DNA of 64,000 nt, taken from Hyphomicrobium sp. (GTDB lineage: Bacteria; Pseudomonadota; Alphaproteobacteria; Rhizobiales; Hyphomicrobiaceae). Shown piece after piece: positions 51,788 to 60,311 of the stretch; position 1 is the stretch's first letter, and each line of letters starts with the position of its first letter. Location of the stretch: NCBI GenBank assembly GCA_030148425.1, contig JASBTM010000015.1, forward strand, positions 57,425 to 121,424. The letters run 5' to 3'. The notes under the pieces are model-generated. The model was not told the DNA's origin. It did no database searches and was given only the letters and a program-made list of their open reading frames with translations. The position numbers and the translations under genes are program-made.

Positions 51788-53497
51788 TTGGCCATCATTC
51801 GCAAACTTGAAATCCGTCACTTCCGGGGTATCGCCAGCCTCGACTGGTGTCCGAGCGAGGGCGTAAACTGTCTCGTCGGTCCCGGCGACAGCTGCAAGAC
51901 GACGATCCTGGATGCGATCGACCTTTGCCTCGGGGCGCGCCGCAATCTTACCTTGAGCGACGCCGATTTTCATAGCCTCGATGTGAACACGCCGATCTCG
52001 ATATCGGTCACCATCGGGCGCCTTGGAGACAGCCTGAAGAACCTCGAAACCTACGGCATGTACCTGCGCGGCTTCGATGGTAAATCGGGCATAATCCTCG
52101 ACGAGCCGGACACCGGTCTCGAAACCGTTCTGACGCACCGGCTGTGCGTCGAAGCCGATCACGAGCCGTCTTGGGCGCTCTACTCGGACCGGGCCGCGCA
52201 ACAGGATCAATCGCGAGGGCTAGTCTGGGCTGATCGATCGGCAATCGCGCCGACGCGGCTCGGTGCCTACGCGGATCACAATCTGAGTTGGGGACGTGCG
52301 TCGATCCTGAATAAAGTGTCCGACGAGACAATCGCCGCTTCCGCCGCACTAGCCGAATTGGCACGCAGTGCCCGAGATGCCTTCGGTCAGCAGGCCGAAG
52401 CAGGGTTGCCGAAGGCCCTTAAGGTCGTGCAGTCGACCGCAGCAAAGCTAGGCGTCCCCGTCGGCGACGCAGTCAAGGCAATGCTCGATGCCCAGTCGGT
52501 CTCCTTTTCTGGCGGCACCATTGCACTTCACGATGAGACAGGAGTTCCGCTCAAAGTCCTCGGACTCGGCTCGAAGCGCCTCCTGGTTGCAGGGTTGCAG
52601 CGCGCAGCTGCCAGTTCGTCTCCGATCGTTCTGGTCGACGAAATCGAGCACGGCCTGGAGCCCCATCGCATCATACGACTTTTGGGGGAACTCGGGGCGA
52701 AGGAAGCCAAGCCGCCGTTGCAGGTGTTCATGACCACCCACTCACCCGTCGCGGTGCGTGAGCTGGATGCTGCGCAGCTTCATCTCCTGCGAACTAGTGA
52801 CACGGACCACTTCGCCTATCCGGCCGTGAGTGCAGGTGATGTGCAAGGGACCATTCGCATGTTTCCCGAGGCGCTGTTGGCGCGCTCTATCATCGTCTGC
52901 GAAGGCGCCACCGAGCATGGCCTGCTTCGCGGACTGGATCAGCATCGAGTCGTCAACGGCAAAATATCTTTCACGGCCCAGAATGCCGCAATTATCGACG
53001 GAGGCGGAGAGAACGTCTTCAAGCGCGCCCGTTCGTTCCAATTTCTCGGCTATCGAACCGCCGTGCTGCACGATAGCGACAAGATTCCGACGCCCGATAT
53101 CAAGGCCGAGATCGAGGCGGCAGGCGCGCCGACATTTGCGTGGCGCCAAGGATGCGCCCTCGAAGAAGAACTATTTCTCGCGCTTCCCGAGCCGACTGCA
53201 ATGAAGTTGTTGGAGTACGCTGTCGAGCGGCGCGGCGAGAAGGCGATCGACGATCAGATTCGCTCTGCATCAGGCGCCAAGCACACTCTGGCAAGCTGTC
53301 GCGCAAGTTTGACCGTCGAAGCACGCACGGTCTTGGGCAAGGCGTCGAAAGCCAAGACAAGCGGTTGGTACAAGACAGTCACGGACATGGAGGCTGTCGC
53401 CCGCGACATCGTCGGCCCCGGCGCCAAAGGGTCTGCTGCGTCGCTGACCAAGCCGATCAACGATCTGCTCGGGTGGATCGCCGATGGCGCCAAATGA
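51788..53497 (+). CDS. OLD-family ATPase with TOPRIM domain (GajA-like)
   Basis: A 569-residue OLD nuclease. Residues 1-70 contain the Walker A GPGDSCKTT (31-39; Lys37, with Cys in the usual Gly position). The ABC-type Walker B is IVLVDEIEHGLEP (Asp284, Glu285) and the H-loop is MTTHSPV. The TOPRIM part has IIVCEGATEHGLL (Glu372) and VLHDSDK (Asp429, Asp431). GajA of the Gabija system has this layout and nicks phage DNA when nucleotides fall. The start is TTG 51788, with GGAG upstream, and no ATG is available. It overlaps the helicase gene by 14 bases. Confidence 0.92.
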   Translation: MAIIRKLEIRHFRGIASLDWCPSEGVNCLVGPGDSCKTTILDAIDLCLGARRNLTLSDADFHSLDVNTPISISVTIGRLGDSLKNLETYGMYLRGFDGKSGIILDEPDTGLETVLTHRLCVEADHEPSWALYSDRAAQQDQSRGLVWADRSAIAPTRLGAYADHNLSWGRASILNKVSDETIAASAALAELARSARDAFGQQAEAGLPKALKVVQSTAAKLGVPVGDAVKAMLDAQSVSFSGGTIALHDETGVPLKVLGLGSKRLLVAGLQRAAASSSPIVLVDEIEHGLEPHRIIRLLGELGAKEAKPPLQVFMTTHSPVAVRELDAAQLHLLRTSDTDHFAYPAVSAGDVQGTIRMFPEALLARSIIVCEGATEHGLLRGLDQHRVVNGKISFTAQNAAIIDGGGENVFKRARSFQFLGYRTAVLHDSDKIPTPDIKAEIEAAGAPTFAWRQGCALEEELFLALPEPTAMKLLEYAVERRGEKAIDDQIRSASGAKHTLASCRASLTVEARTVLGKASKAKTSGWYKTVTDMEAVARDIVGPGAKGSAASLTKPINDLLGWIADGAK

Positions 53498-54908
53498 CAT
53501 CGATCTGTTGACCGTCCAACGCGGACTCGTCATTGCTCCTGCCGGTTGCGGCAAGACGCAACTCATCGTAGAGGCGCTCAAGCGTCACGTCGAACCCAAG
53601 CCTATCCTCGTTCTCACGCACACGAACGCAGGCGTTGCGGCGCTCCGTAACCGCTTGGAAAAGGCGAAAATCCGGCCTTCTGCCTTTCGGCTCTCGACCA
53701 TCGATGGGTTTGCCATCCGCCTCGTCGGTATGTTTCCGGGGCGCGCAGAAATCGATCTCGTCAAGCTTACCGTCGAACGGCCTCCCTATCCTGAAATACG
53801 GACCGCGGCGTGCAATGTCCTGAAGACGAACCGCATCTACGACGCCATTCGTGCCACCTATTCTCGACTACTCGTCGACGAGTACCAGGATTGCTCTTAT
53901 TGGCAGCATGCCATCGTCTACTACCTGTCTCATGTGCTGCCGACCTGCGTTCTGGGTGACCAGTTGCAGGCCATCTTCGGCTTTGGTGACGATGCGCTCG
54001 CTGATTGGCAGGAGCATGTCGGTGGCCATTTTCCCGTCGCGGCAGAACTCACCACGCCGCACCGTTGGATCAATGCCGGCGCCGCTGAACTCGGACAGTG
54101 GGTGCTCGCGGCGCGCGGCAGTCTGCTCTCGGGACAAACCATTGATCTACGCCAGTCTCCGTCAACTGTGGAATGGGTGCAACTCGACGGCAGCAACGGT
54201 GATCGGCCGAAGCAGCTCAAGGCCGGTGCCACCAAGCCACACACGCCCGATGGCAACGTGCTGATCATCGGCGACAGTACCCAGCCGCGCAGCCAGCAGC
54301 TGTTTGCCAGCCAAATCCCGGGCGCTACTGTGGTCGAGGCCGTCGATCTGCGGGAACTGGTCAACTTCGCATCCCAGCTCGATCTAACCGCCGCAGATGC
54401 CGTGCATCGTGTAGCCCACTTTGCGGCGAGCTTGATGACCGGTACTTCGCCCGATGACCTGATCAAGCGATTGGCAACCATCACCTCCGGACGATCACGC
54501 AAGGACGTCACTGAACTTGAACAGTTGGCACTCGATTTCCAAGCGGCGCCCACATACGGCGGTGTTGCGGCGTTGTTCGCGGCGATCAACAATCAAGCGG
54601 GCGTGCGCGTCCATCGCCCGGCTGTGCTGCGGGCATGTTTTCGAGCTTTGAATGAATGCGCCAAGGCCGATGGGCCCGAGTTCCGGGAGGCTGCTGTCCG
54701 CGCCCGCGAGCAATATCGCATGGCGGGCCGGAGCCTTCCTAAGCGAGGCGTCGGCAGCACGCTTCTGCTCAAGGGATTGGAGGCCGAGGTGTGCGTCGTC
54801 ATTCAGGGGGACAAGTTGAACGCCAAGAACTTATACGTCGCTCTGACACGTGGATCAAACAAGCTGATTGTCTGCTCGAAGAGCCCGGTCCTACCTGTCG
54901 TAACCTGA
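53484..54908 (+). CDS. UvrD-like superfamily 1 helicase (GajB-like)
   Basis: The 474-residue protein has all SF1 helicase motifs: I VIAPAGCGKTQLI (Lys24), Ia LTHTNAGVAALRNRLE, STIDGFAIRLV, II LLVDEYQDCSYWQ (132-136), III CVLGDQLQAIFGFGD, IV-like TTPHRWINAGAAELGQWV, V LLLKGLEAEVCVVIQGD and VI NLYVALTRGSNKL. Its length matches the GajB partner of GajA, which lacks the 2B insertions of UvrD. The start overlaps the OLD gene by 14 bases. Together they form a Gabija-like pair. Confidence 0.94.
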   Translation: MAPNDIDLLTVQRGLVIAPAGCGKTQLIVEALKRHVEPKPILVLTHTNAGVAALRNRLEKAKIRPSAFRLSTIDGFAIRLVGMFPGRAEIDLVKLTVERPPYPEIRTAACNVLKTNRIYDAIRATYSRLLVDEYQDCSYWQHAIVYYLSHVLPTCVLGDQLQAIFGFGDDALADWQEHVGGHFPVAAELTTPHRWINAGAAELGQWVLAARGSLLSGQTIDLRQSPSTVEWVQLDGSNGDRPKQLKAGATKPHTPDGNVLIIGDSTQPRSQQLFASQIPGATVVEAVDLRELVNFASQLDLTAADAVHRVAHFAASLMTGTSPDDLIKRLATITSGRSRKDVTELEQLALDFQAAPTYGGVAALFAAINNQAGVRVHRPAVLRACFRALNECAKADGPEFREAAVRAREQYRMAGRSLPKRGVGSTLLLKGLEAEVCVVIQGDKLNAKNLYVALTRGSNKLIVCSKSPVLPVVT

Positions 54909-55179
54909 GGTGAGATTGCTGTGGGCCAGAGTCCGACGCGCCCTTCTTAGCCCGTCGCGTTGACCGGCCGACATCCTGATCGTGAGCATTCTGCCACCAA
55001 CCGAAAGGACGGCTTAGCCTGGTGGGCTCAACTGGCTTGCTGCCCGCTCAGCGATGTCCGGATTCGGAGGTCGATCGACGGCACGCCACTCCCGCTCTTG
55101 AGGCCGAGCATTGTGCATCGCGGGAGTCAGCAAACTCGGCGTAGCAGAACAAATATCCTCGAAGCGGTCTGCGGTTTTC

Positions 55180-55677
55180 TCACCTGCGAAACAGCACCAT
55201 CATTGCTTTCGATTCCAGCTCTCGATCACCGTGAACAATGCTGTTGATGCTGGCATTCTCGCTCGGCAGCTCAATCCCAGCTTTCCGCAGTTCATCGATG
55301 ATCTCAGCTACCGGGCGGCCGGTGAGGGCGGCAACATTTGAGATGGGCGCCTGACTGATGGCCTTCATCGCAAGCACCGGGGGCGGCCCACCGTCGCTGC
55401 GCGAACCGGACAACGAGACGAATGAACCACCCAGGACGACCACGAATGCCCCAATGATCGCGCGGGCGATCCCGCTCGAAAGAAAGTAGCGGGTAAAAGG
55501 CTTCCAGTTGACGAAGACATGCAGGGCAACGCCGGTAATGAAGGCCCATCCAAGCCATTCGTGCCCCAACTTGTTGAGGCCGCTGTCGAGATGGAAGAAC
55601 ATCAACACGCCGGTGATGCTCATGAAGGCGAAGGCGCCGATGGTCAGCGGCGTCGCCAATTCGCGTAAAGTTTTCAT
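55180..55677 (-). CDS. DUF4405-type membrane protein
   Basis: A 165-residue protein with three hydrophobic segments: LATPLTIGAFAFMSITGVLM, WLGWAFITGVALHVFVNWKP and RAIIGAFVVVLGGSFVSLSG. Two histidines in HEWLGW and LHVFVNW suggest haem-binding of cytochrome b type. A soluble C-terminal domain (AALTGRPVAEIIDELRKAGI) follows. It is last in the PadR-methyltransferase operon, 14 bases after the methyltransferase gene. It could carry electrons or sense redox state (inference). Confidence 0.75.
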   Translation of the reverse strand: MKTLRELATPLTIGAFAFMSITGVLMFFHLDSGLNKLGHEWLGWAFITGVALHVFVNWKPFTRYFLSSGIARAIIGAFVVVLGGSFVSLSGSRSDGGPPPVLAMKAISQAPISNVAALTGRPVAEIIDELRKAGIELPSENASINSIVHGDRELESKAMMVLFRR

Positions 55678-55691
55678 TCGAGCCCCGTGTC

Positions 55692-56684
55692 TTAGGAGAT
55701 TTTGACCGCGAGTTCCGTGCCCCGCTTGATTGGCAGGGTCATTGATATGAATCCATTTGCAGGGTCGCGAATGAACTCGAGGAAATCCGGCTCGGCGTTG
55801 TCGTTGAGAACATAGCCGCCAACCCTGATCTGCGGTGCCAGGATTTCGATCACCTCGCGAGCGAGCGATGGGCCTGTTGGTGCGGGCCAGCCGTCAATCA
55901 AGGCAAAGTCTACCGGACCACCGATGTCGCGAAGTGTCTGCCGCGCGTCTCCAACACGGATATCGACGAACTCCTTCAGGCCGGCCGCATCCAGATTGCG
56001 GTAGGCGGTCTCGGCTTTGGCTGGAACGAGCTCGGAGCCGATCACCTTGCCGCCGCCGTTGTCACGGATAGCAGCGGCGAAATAGATCGCCGACATGCCG
56101 ACCGATGTCGCAAAGTCCACGACACGGCGCGCGCCCATCTGTCGGCAGAGCAAGTAGATAAGATCACCCTGGTCGGGGTGAATGGAGAAACCGTAGTCGG
56201 CGAAGTCTTCCGCTTTATGTCCTTGCTGTCCCCTTGGTCCTCCGCGCTGAGGAAAACGTCGGTTGCTATTCATCGTCTCGATGACGGAGCGGACTTTCGG
56301 ATCGCGGATTGGCCCGAAGGGATTGATGACGGGGACGGGCGGACGGCCTTGCGCACTTGTTTCCTCCTTCTTCGCGCCGATCGCGCGCCACTCGATGGTC
56401 AGGGGTTCGCGGAAGGCGAAGCGAACAAGGTGCCGTTCGACGACATTCTGAAGTTCAGGCATCCGATCCGCATCCGGGGCCGAAAGCAAAATCCGCAAGA
56501 CGACCTCATCGGAGGCATCGAGCGCGCATCTGCCCATCGGGAAGTCGATCTCGCCGGCGCGGGCATCGAACTTGACAGGGAGCTTGTGCGCGAAATGCTT
56601 GCAGAGCTGCTGGAGATAGCGTGAGGCGTTGGGCGTTGCGATTTCCGCAACGCTTTGGCTGTGCAACGATGTTTGGTCATTCAT
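55692..56684 (-). CDS. DUF2218-methyltransferase fusion protein
   Basis: Residues 1-100 form a DUF2218 domain (NASRYLQQLCKHFAHKLPVK, HLVRFAFREPLTIEWRAI), a domain linked in some genomes to siderophore uptake. Residues 155-330 form a class I O-methyltransferase (GFSIHPDQGDLIYLLCRQMG, VVDFATSVGMSAIYFAAAIR, VIGSELVPAK, FALIDGWPAPTGPSLAREVI). The fusion is unusual. Its ATG shares a base with the PadR stop (TGATGA), so it is translationally coupled. The substrate is unknown. Confidence 0.85.
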   Translation of the reverse strand: MNDQTSLHSQSVAEIATPNASRYLQQLCKHFAHKLPVKFDARAGEIDFPMGRCALDASDEVVLRILLSAPDADRMPELQNVVERHLVRFAFREPLTIEWRAIGAKKEETSAQGRPPVPVINPFGPIRDPKVRSVIETMNSNRRFPQRGGPRGQQGHKAEDFADYGFSIHPDQGDLIYLLCRQMGARRVVDFATSVGMSAIYFAAAIRDNGGGKVIGSELVPAKAETAYRNLDAAGLKEFVDIRVGDARQTLRDIGGPVDFALIDGWPAPTGPSLAREVIEILAPQIRVGGYVLNDNAEPDFLEFIRDPANGFISMTLPIKRGTELAVKIS

Positions 56685-57268
56685 CAGGTGCGCTCCACGG
56701 CTTGCGCTGCCGCATCGAGCGCGGCGGCAATGGCATCGGCTGCAGTTTGATCGATGGCTCCGCGCCTCATCCGAAGCCGCATCGCAAGCTTCAGGTTCTC
56801 CATCGCGCGAATGACCGGAGCTGGAGCCGAGAATGGACCCTCTGAAGCCGCCTCGCCTGCGCGAGCGCCAAGCTCGTCGATCGCAGCGCGGTTTGCTTTG
56901 AGAAACGCTTCACCTTCCGGGGTGATGCGGTAGCGCTTGCGGCCGCCGTCTTCTGCTTCAACATGGGCGTAGCCCATGTCGTCGAGCCACGACAGCGTCG
57001 GGTAAACCACACCCGGGCTCGGGCTGTAACTGCCGCCGAACTGCTCTTCGATAGCTTTGATGAGTTCGTAACCGTGGCTCGGCTGCTTCTCGATGCTCGC
57101 GAGAAGCAAGAGCCGAAGCTCGCCGTAGTCCAGCATCCGGCCCCGTCGACCACCGCGATGGCGATGATGTCTGCCGTGATGCTCATGATGATGGAGTGGA
57201 TGATCGCTCGATGGATTGTCGGAGGATCCAAAATGACGGCCTCTGCCGTCCCTGTGTCTGTCTTTCAT
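56684..57268 (-). CDS. PadR-family regulator with a histidine-rich N-terminus
   Basis: The 194-residue protein has a disordered leader with many His (HPLHHHEHHGRHHRHRGGRR, residues 23-42) before the PadR winged helix: LLLLASIEKQPSHGYELIKA, YSPSPGVVYPTLSWLDDMGY, KRYRITPEGEAFL. The C-terminal helices provide dimerisation. The His tract suggests a metal sensor, as in His-rich PadR relatives. An inverted repeat at 57282-57316 is the probable operator. First gene of the operon with the methyltransferase and DUF4405 proteins. Confidence 0.92.
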   Translation of the reverse strand: MKDRHRDGRGRHFGSSDNPSSDHPLHHHEHHGRHHRHRGGRRGRMLDYGELRLLLLASIEKQPSHGYELIKAIEEQFGGSYSPSPGVVYPTLSWLDDMGYAHVEAEDGGRKRYRITPEGEAFLKANRAAIDELGARAGEAASEGPFSAPAPVIRAMENLKLAMRLRMRRGAIDQTAADAIAAALDAAAQAVERT

Positions 57269-57281
57269 GAAGCTGATATAA

Positions 57282-57316
57282 ATCTCGATATATCTAATTT
57301 CAAGACCTATCGAGAT
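57282..57316. promoter_or_regulatory. Inverted repeat upstream of padR
   Basis: ATCTCGAT at 57282-57289 and ATCGAGAT at 57309-57316 form a perfect inverted repeat with a 19-base AT-rich spacer, directly upstream of the padR start at 57268. Confidence 0.55.
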
Positions 57317-57355
57317 GTGTATCTCAGCTGAAAGTTAAGTGGCTGAAATTGAATA

Positions 57356-59110
57356 TTATTTATCACCGTAAGCGGGAGAGATGTGCGCCTCCAGAAAGCT
57401 CAGCTGACTAAGTTGATCGGACCAAAGCGGATTGAGTAGGCCCGTTTGCTTCAACTTGTTGGCGGTCAATTCCACTGGCTGGGAGCCTTCAAGAATAGCT
57501 GCGGTGATGCGCGGCGCGAGAAAGCTCAAGCGGAACACTCTGGTGAAGTATGACCGCGTGACACCGGCGACTTCGGCTAGTTCTGACAGAGACATGTCTG
57601 TATTCCGCGCGACCATATCGTGAAAGCTCTGGGCCTGTCCTAACAGCCGCACGAGACTGCGATCTGGGTCGCGACGCTCCTCGGCTCCTTCAATCAATAG
57701 CCGCGTCTCCATACCGGTTCGTCGCACGCGCGCGGGAATAGAGAGAATAGTGACCGGACTCGCCGACGGCTCGAGTGGTCGCGAGAGGTCGAGATCGGGC
57801 GCCGTGATTTGCTGTAGCCTAGAGGGTCGGGTCGCGACTTCTACGCTGTCCGGCATCACGTCGATTCGTGCGACGAGCGCGTGAATCACAACGCGCTTCT
57901 GTGCGAAAGGTAAGGTCGGCCAATGCTGCTCGAGGTCTGCAGCATGCTCGATCAATGCTTTCCGTGCAGCGACGGATGAAGATCCGGCGGCATCGACGAG
58001 CGCTGTCTGATCCCTCAGAAGGCCTTGGATCCGCTTTTCAACCAGAGCTTCAAGATCGGCCGCCGGAACACGAGTGCCCGTGTCGGTTATCCTTGGGCGT
58101 CCGCGTTTGATCAGCGATTGGCTGATATAGTAGCGATAGCGAACGCCCTTCTTGTTGGCATGCGTCGGTACCATCCGCTGCCCATTGCTATCGTAGGCGA
58201 GGCCAGCGAGGAGGCTCGGCGCTGTCGCCGTCGACTGTGTTGCCCTCTCGATACGGTTTTTGGTCAGCGCATCTTGCACTTCGTTCCAGAGATCCTCTTC
58301 GATGATCGCGTCATGCAGGCCAGGATGCACGGCTCCTTTGTGGACGATCTGGCCCCGGTAGATGTGGTTCTGCAGCATCAGATAGAGCGCACCACGTGCC
58401 ATCGGCAGGCCACCGCGTCGGGTGCCGTTGGTGCAGATACGGATTTTGCTGATGATGCCTGAGGCGTAGAGGTCTTCTTTGAGGGCACGCACCGACTTGA
58501 GCGCCGCATAGCGCCGGAAGATATGGCGCACGGTATCGGCCTCTTCAGAATTGATGAAAAGCTTGCGATCTTTCGCATCGTAGCCGAGCGGTGTCATGCC
58601 ACCCATCCACATGCCTTTGGCCTTGGACGCAGCGATCTTGTCGCGAATGCGCTCACCTGTTACCTCGCGCTCGAACTGGGCAAACGAGAGCAGCATATTG
58701 AGGGTCAATCGACCCATTGATGTGGTCGTGTTGAATTGCTGGGTGACGGACACGAACGACACGTTCTTGGCATCGAAGGCGTCGACAATCTTGGCAAAGT
58801 CAGCAAGCGAGCGTGTCAGACGATCGACCTTATAGACGACGACCGTATCGACCCGACCAGCTTCGATGTCCGCCAAGAGACGGCGTAGTGCCGGCCGCTC
58901 GATATTGCCGCCGGAAAAGCCACCGTCATCGTACATCGTTGGTAGCGCAACCCAGCCGACGGATTTCTGACTCTTGATATAGGCTTCGCAGGCCTCCCGT
59001 TGAGCATCGAGCGAATTGAAGTCCTGCTCGAGACCCTCTTCGGAGGATTTACGGGTGTAGATCGCGCAGCGATTGCTCTTGACCGTAGCAGGGGAGCTTC
59101 GGCTACGCAT
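57356..59110 (-). CDS. Large serine recombinase (module copy 2)
   Basis: About 584 residues: RCAIYTRKSSEEGLEQDFNS catalytic part, VVVYKVDRLTRSLADFAKIV, GERIRDKIAASKAKGMWMGG, then recombinase domain and C-terminal DNA-binding helix (LAEVAGVTRSYFTRVFRLSF). It is clearly related to 36213-37952 along its whole length. ATG 59110 overlaps the DUF2924 stop in ATGCGTAG, the same 8-base arrangement as in copy 1; the frame is open to 59251 but that would run deep into DUF2924. Confidence 0.93.
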   Translation of the reverse strand: MRSRSSPATVKSNRCAIYTRKSSEEGLEQDFNSLDAQREACEAYIKSQKSVGWVALPTMYDDGGFSGGNIERPALRRLLADIEAGRVDTVVVYKVDRLTRSLADFAKIVDAFDAKNVSFVSVTQQFNTTTSMGRLTLNMLLSFAQFEREVTGERIRDKIAASKAKGMWMGGMTPLGYDAKDRKLFINSEEADTVRHIFRRYAALKSVRALKEDLYASGIISKIRICTNGTRRGGLPMARGALYLMLQNHIYRGQIVHKGAVHPGLHDAIIEEDLWNEVQDALTKNRIERATQSTATAPSLLAGLAYDSNGQRMVPTHANKKGVRYRYYISQSLIKRGRPRITDTGTRVPAADLEALVEKRIQGLLRDQTALVDAAGSSSVAARKALIEHAADLEQHWPTLPFAQKRVVIHALVARIDVMPDSVEVATRPSRLQQITAPDLDLSRPLEPSASPVTILSIPARVRRTGMETRLLIEGAEERRDPDRSLVRLLGQAQSFHDMVARNTDMSLSELAEVAGVTRSYFTRVFRLSFLAPRITAAILEGSQPVELTANKLKQTGLLNPLWSDQLSQLSFLEAHISPAYGDK

Positions 59111-59669
59111 CGATGTCTCCGTCTCGCTTAGCAGCGGTTCTGAGACCAAAGAAGCGAGGACCGGACCAGCGGGCGCCAGTGATCTCGCGGGCAATGACCG
59201 ATAGGGATTTCCAAGTCTTTCCGCGCCAAACGAAACCTTTCTCAATGACAAGGACTTCGTGGGATTCGCCCGCCCACTCTCGGAGCAGGCGGGCTCCTGG
59301 TTTCAGGGTTGCCGTGCGCTTTTGTGTGAGATCGGATTTCGGCGTAAGTGTGCGCGCCAGTTCATCGAGACGGCGCCGAGTGGCGCTATTCACGCCACCG
59401 CTTAGTTGCGCCTGTAGCTTCCAGGCGATGCCGAGCTCCAAATGATCGCGGGCGAATTTTTTCGGGGCGCGATAGCGAAAGAGCCGGCTCCACATCGTGT
59501 GGAGTTCAGCGTAGCCCAAATCTTTTAACGCAGCGATCTCTTGTGCGAGGTCGTTCTGCTTTGCGCTCCGTTTTGCTTTGGCGGATGCGGTCGTGGACGC
59601 GATGACGGCGGCACGAGGTGCTGCTGTCATCGCGTTTCCCGCCAAGGAGGCGGCTTTGGTTGCGGTCAT
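59103..59669 (-). CDS. DUF2924 protein (module copy 2)
   Basis: The 188-residue protein matches copy 1 in IAALKDLGYAELHTMWSRLF, LELGIAWKLQAQLSGGVNSA, LKPGARLLREWAGESHEVLV and LSVIAREITGARWSGPRFFG, with a longer Ala-rich N-terminus. ATG 59669 lies 4 bases after the DUF3489 stop; a later ATG at 59630 is possible. Function unknown. Confidence 0.9.
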   Translation of the reverse strand: MTATKAASLAGNAMTAAPRAAVIASTTASAKAKRSAKQNDLAQEIAALKDLGYAELHTMWSRLFRYRAPKKFARDHLELGIAWKLQAQLSGGVNSATRRRLDELARTLTPKSDLTQKRTATLKPGARLLREWAGESHEVLVIEKGFVWRGKTWKSLSVIAREITGARWSGPRFFGLRTAAKRDGDIDA

Positions 59670-59673
59670 GACG

Positions 59674-60036
59674 TTAGCGACCGCGCCGGGTCTCGATCCG
59701 GTACCGGCGTGATTGGCTGTCGGCTTTCGATGAAGCGAGTGTCAAGCCGAGTTTCTTTTTGACGGTTCCGGCGAAGAAGCCGCGCACGCTGTGTTGCTGC
59801 CAATTCGTCGCTTTCATGATCTCTTCGATGCTCGCGCCGTCGTGTTGGCGCAGAAGTGCCAACACGCGCTCCTGTTTTGTCGTTTGCGGACCAGTTTCTA
59901 CGGTGCTGGGCTTCTTGGAAGCGGTTCGATTTTTCGAAGTCCTGGTCGAGGGACCTGAGGCCGCTTTGGCTTCACGGGTGGCTTTTTGAATGGTGCGCGG
60001 GGACTTTGGTGCAGTCTCGACAGTGGGGGAAGACAT
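59674..60036 (-). CDS. DUF3489 protein (module copy 2)
   Basis: The 120-residue protein has a long disordered N-terminus rich in Ser, Thr, Lys and Pro, then the DUF3489 winged-helix domain: [63 protein letters not shown] 60036 has GGAG upstream and is preferred to the longer frame starting at 60162. Confidence 0.9.
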   Translation of the reverse strand: MSSPTVETAPKSPRTIQKATREAKAASGPSTRTSKNRTASKKPSTVETGPQTTKQERVLALLRQHDGASIEEIMKATNWQQHSVRGFFAGTVKKKLGLTLASSKADSQSRRYRIETRRGR

Positions 60037-60057
60037 AATTAGGGCTCCGGGTTTCAC

Positions 60058-60106
60058 GGCGCTAGAATTGGCGCCCGCACTACCGAAGGCCCCGTAGATT
60101 GCGGGG
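60058..60106 (-). promoter_or_regulatory. Structured 5' leader of the DUF3489 gene, copy 2
   Basis: Toward the start codon: hairpin 1 CCCCG...CGGGG (60090-60106), the linker CCTTCGGTAGTGC, and hairpin 2 GGCGC...GCGCC (60058-60075). The order and the linker CTTCGG..GTGC correspond to the copy 1 leader although most stem bases differ. From 60107 to 60311 I see nothing. Confidence 0.4.
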
Positions 60107-60311
60107 TTTGCCTGTGTGTTCCCACCGCGCGTCGCGGCCACATCATCTATCCAGGATAGCAATGCGTGCTTTCGAGACGAAGTCCAGTCGTTCTCAGCCG
60201 AAAATCTTCAAGGGCGAATTCGAGGTTAAAGGCGAATTGGCTGTGTCGAAATTCGAGAAGTCGGGCGAGAGGGGTCCTCTTAACAGTCATTGACCCGCTG
60301 AGAAATGAGAG

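Noticed and set aside
51341..52210. 289-codon minus-strand frame across the GHKL/OLD junction
   Set aside because: It covers two supported genes on the other strand and has no domain of its own.
49775..54908. Restriction-modification system
   Set aside because: A nuclease-like domain and helicase are present, but there is no DNA methyltransferase or specificity gene beside them, and the domain order fits Gabija better.
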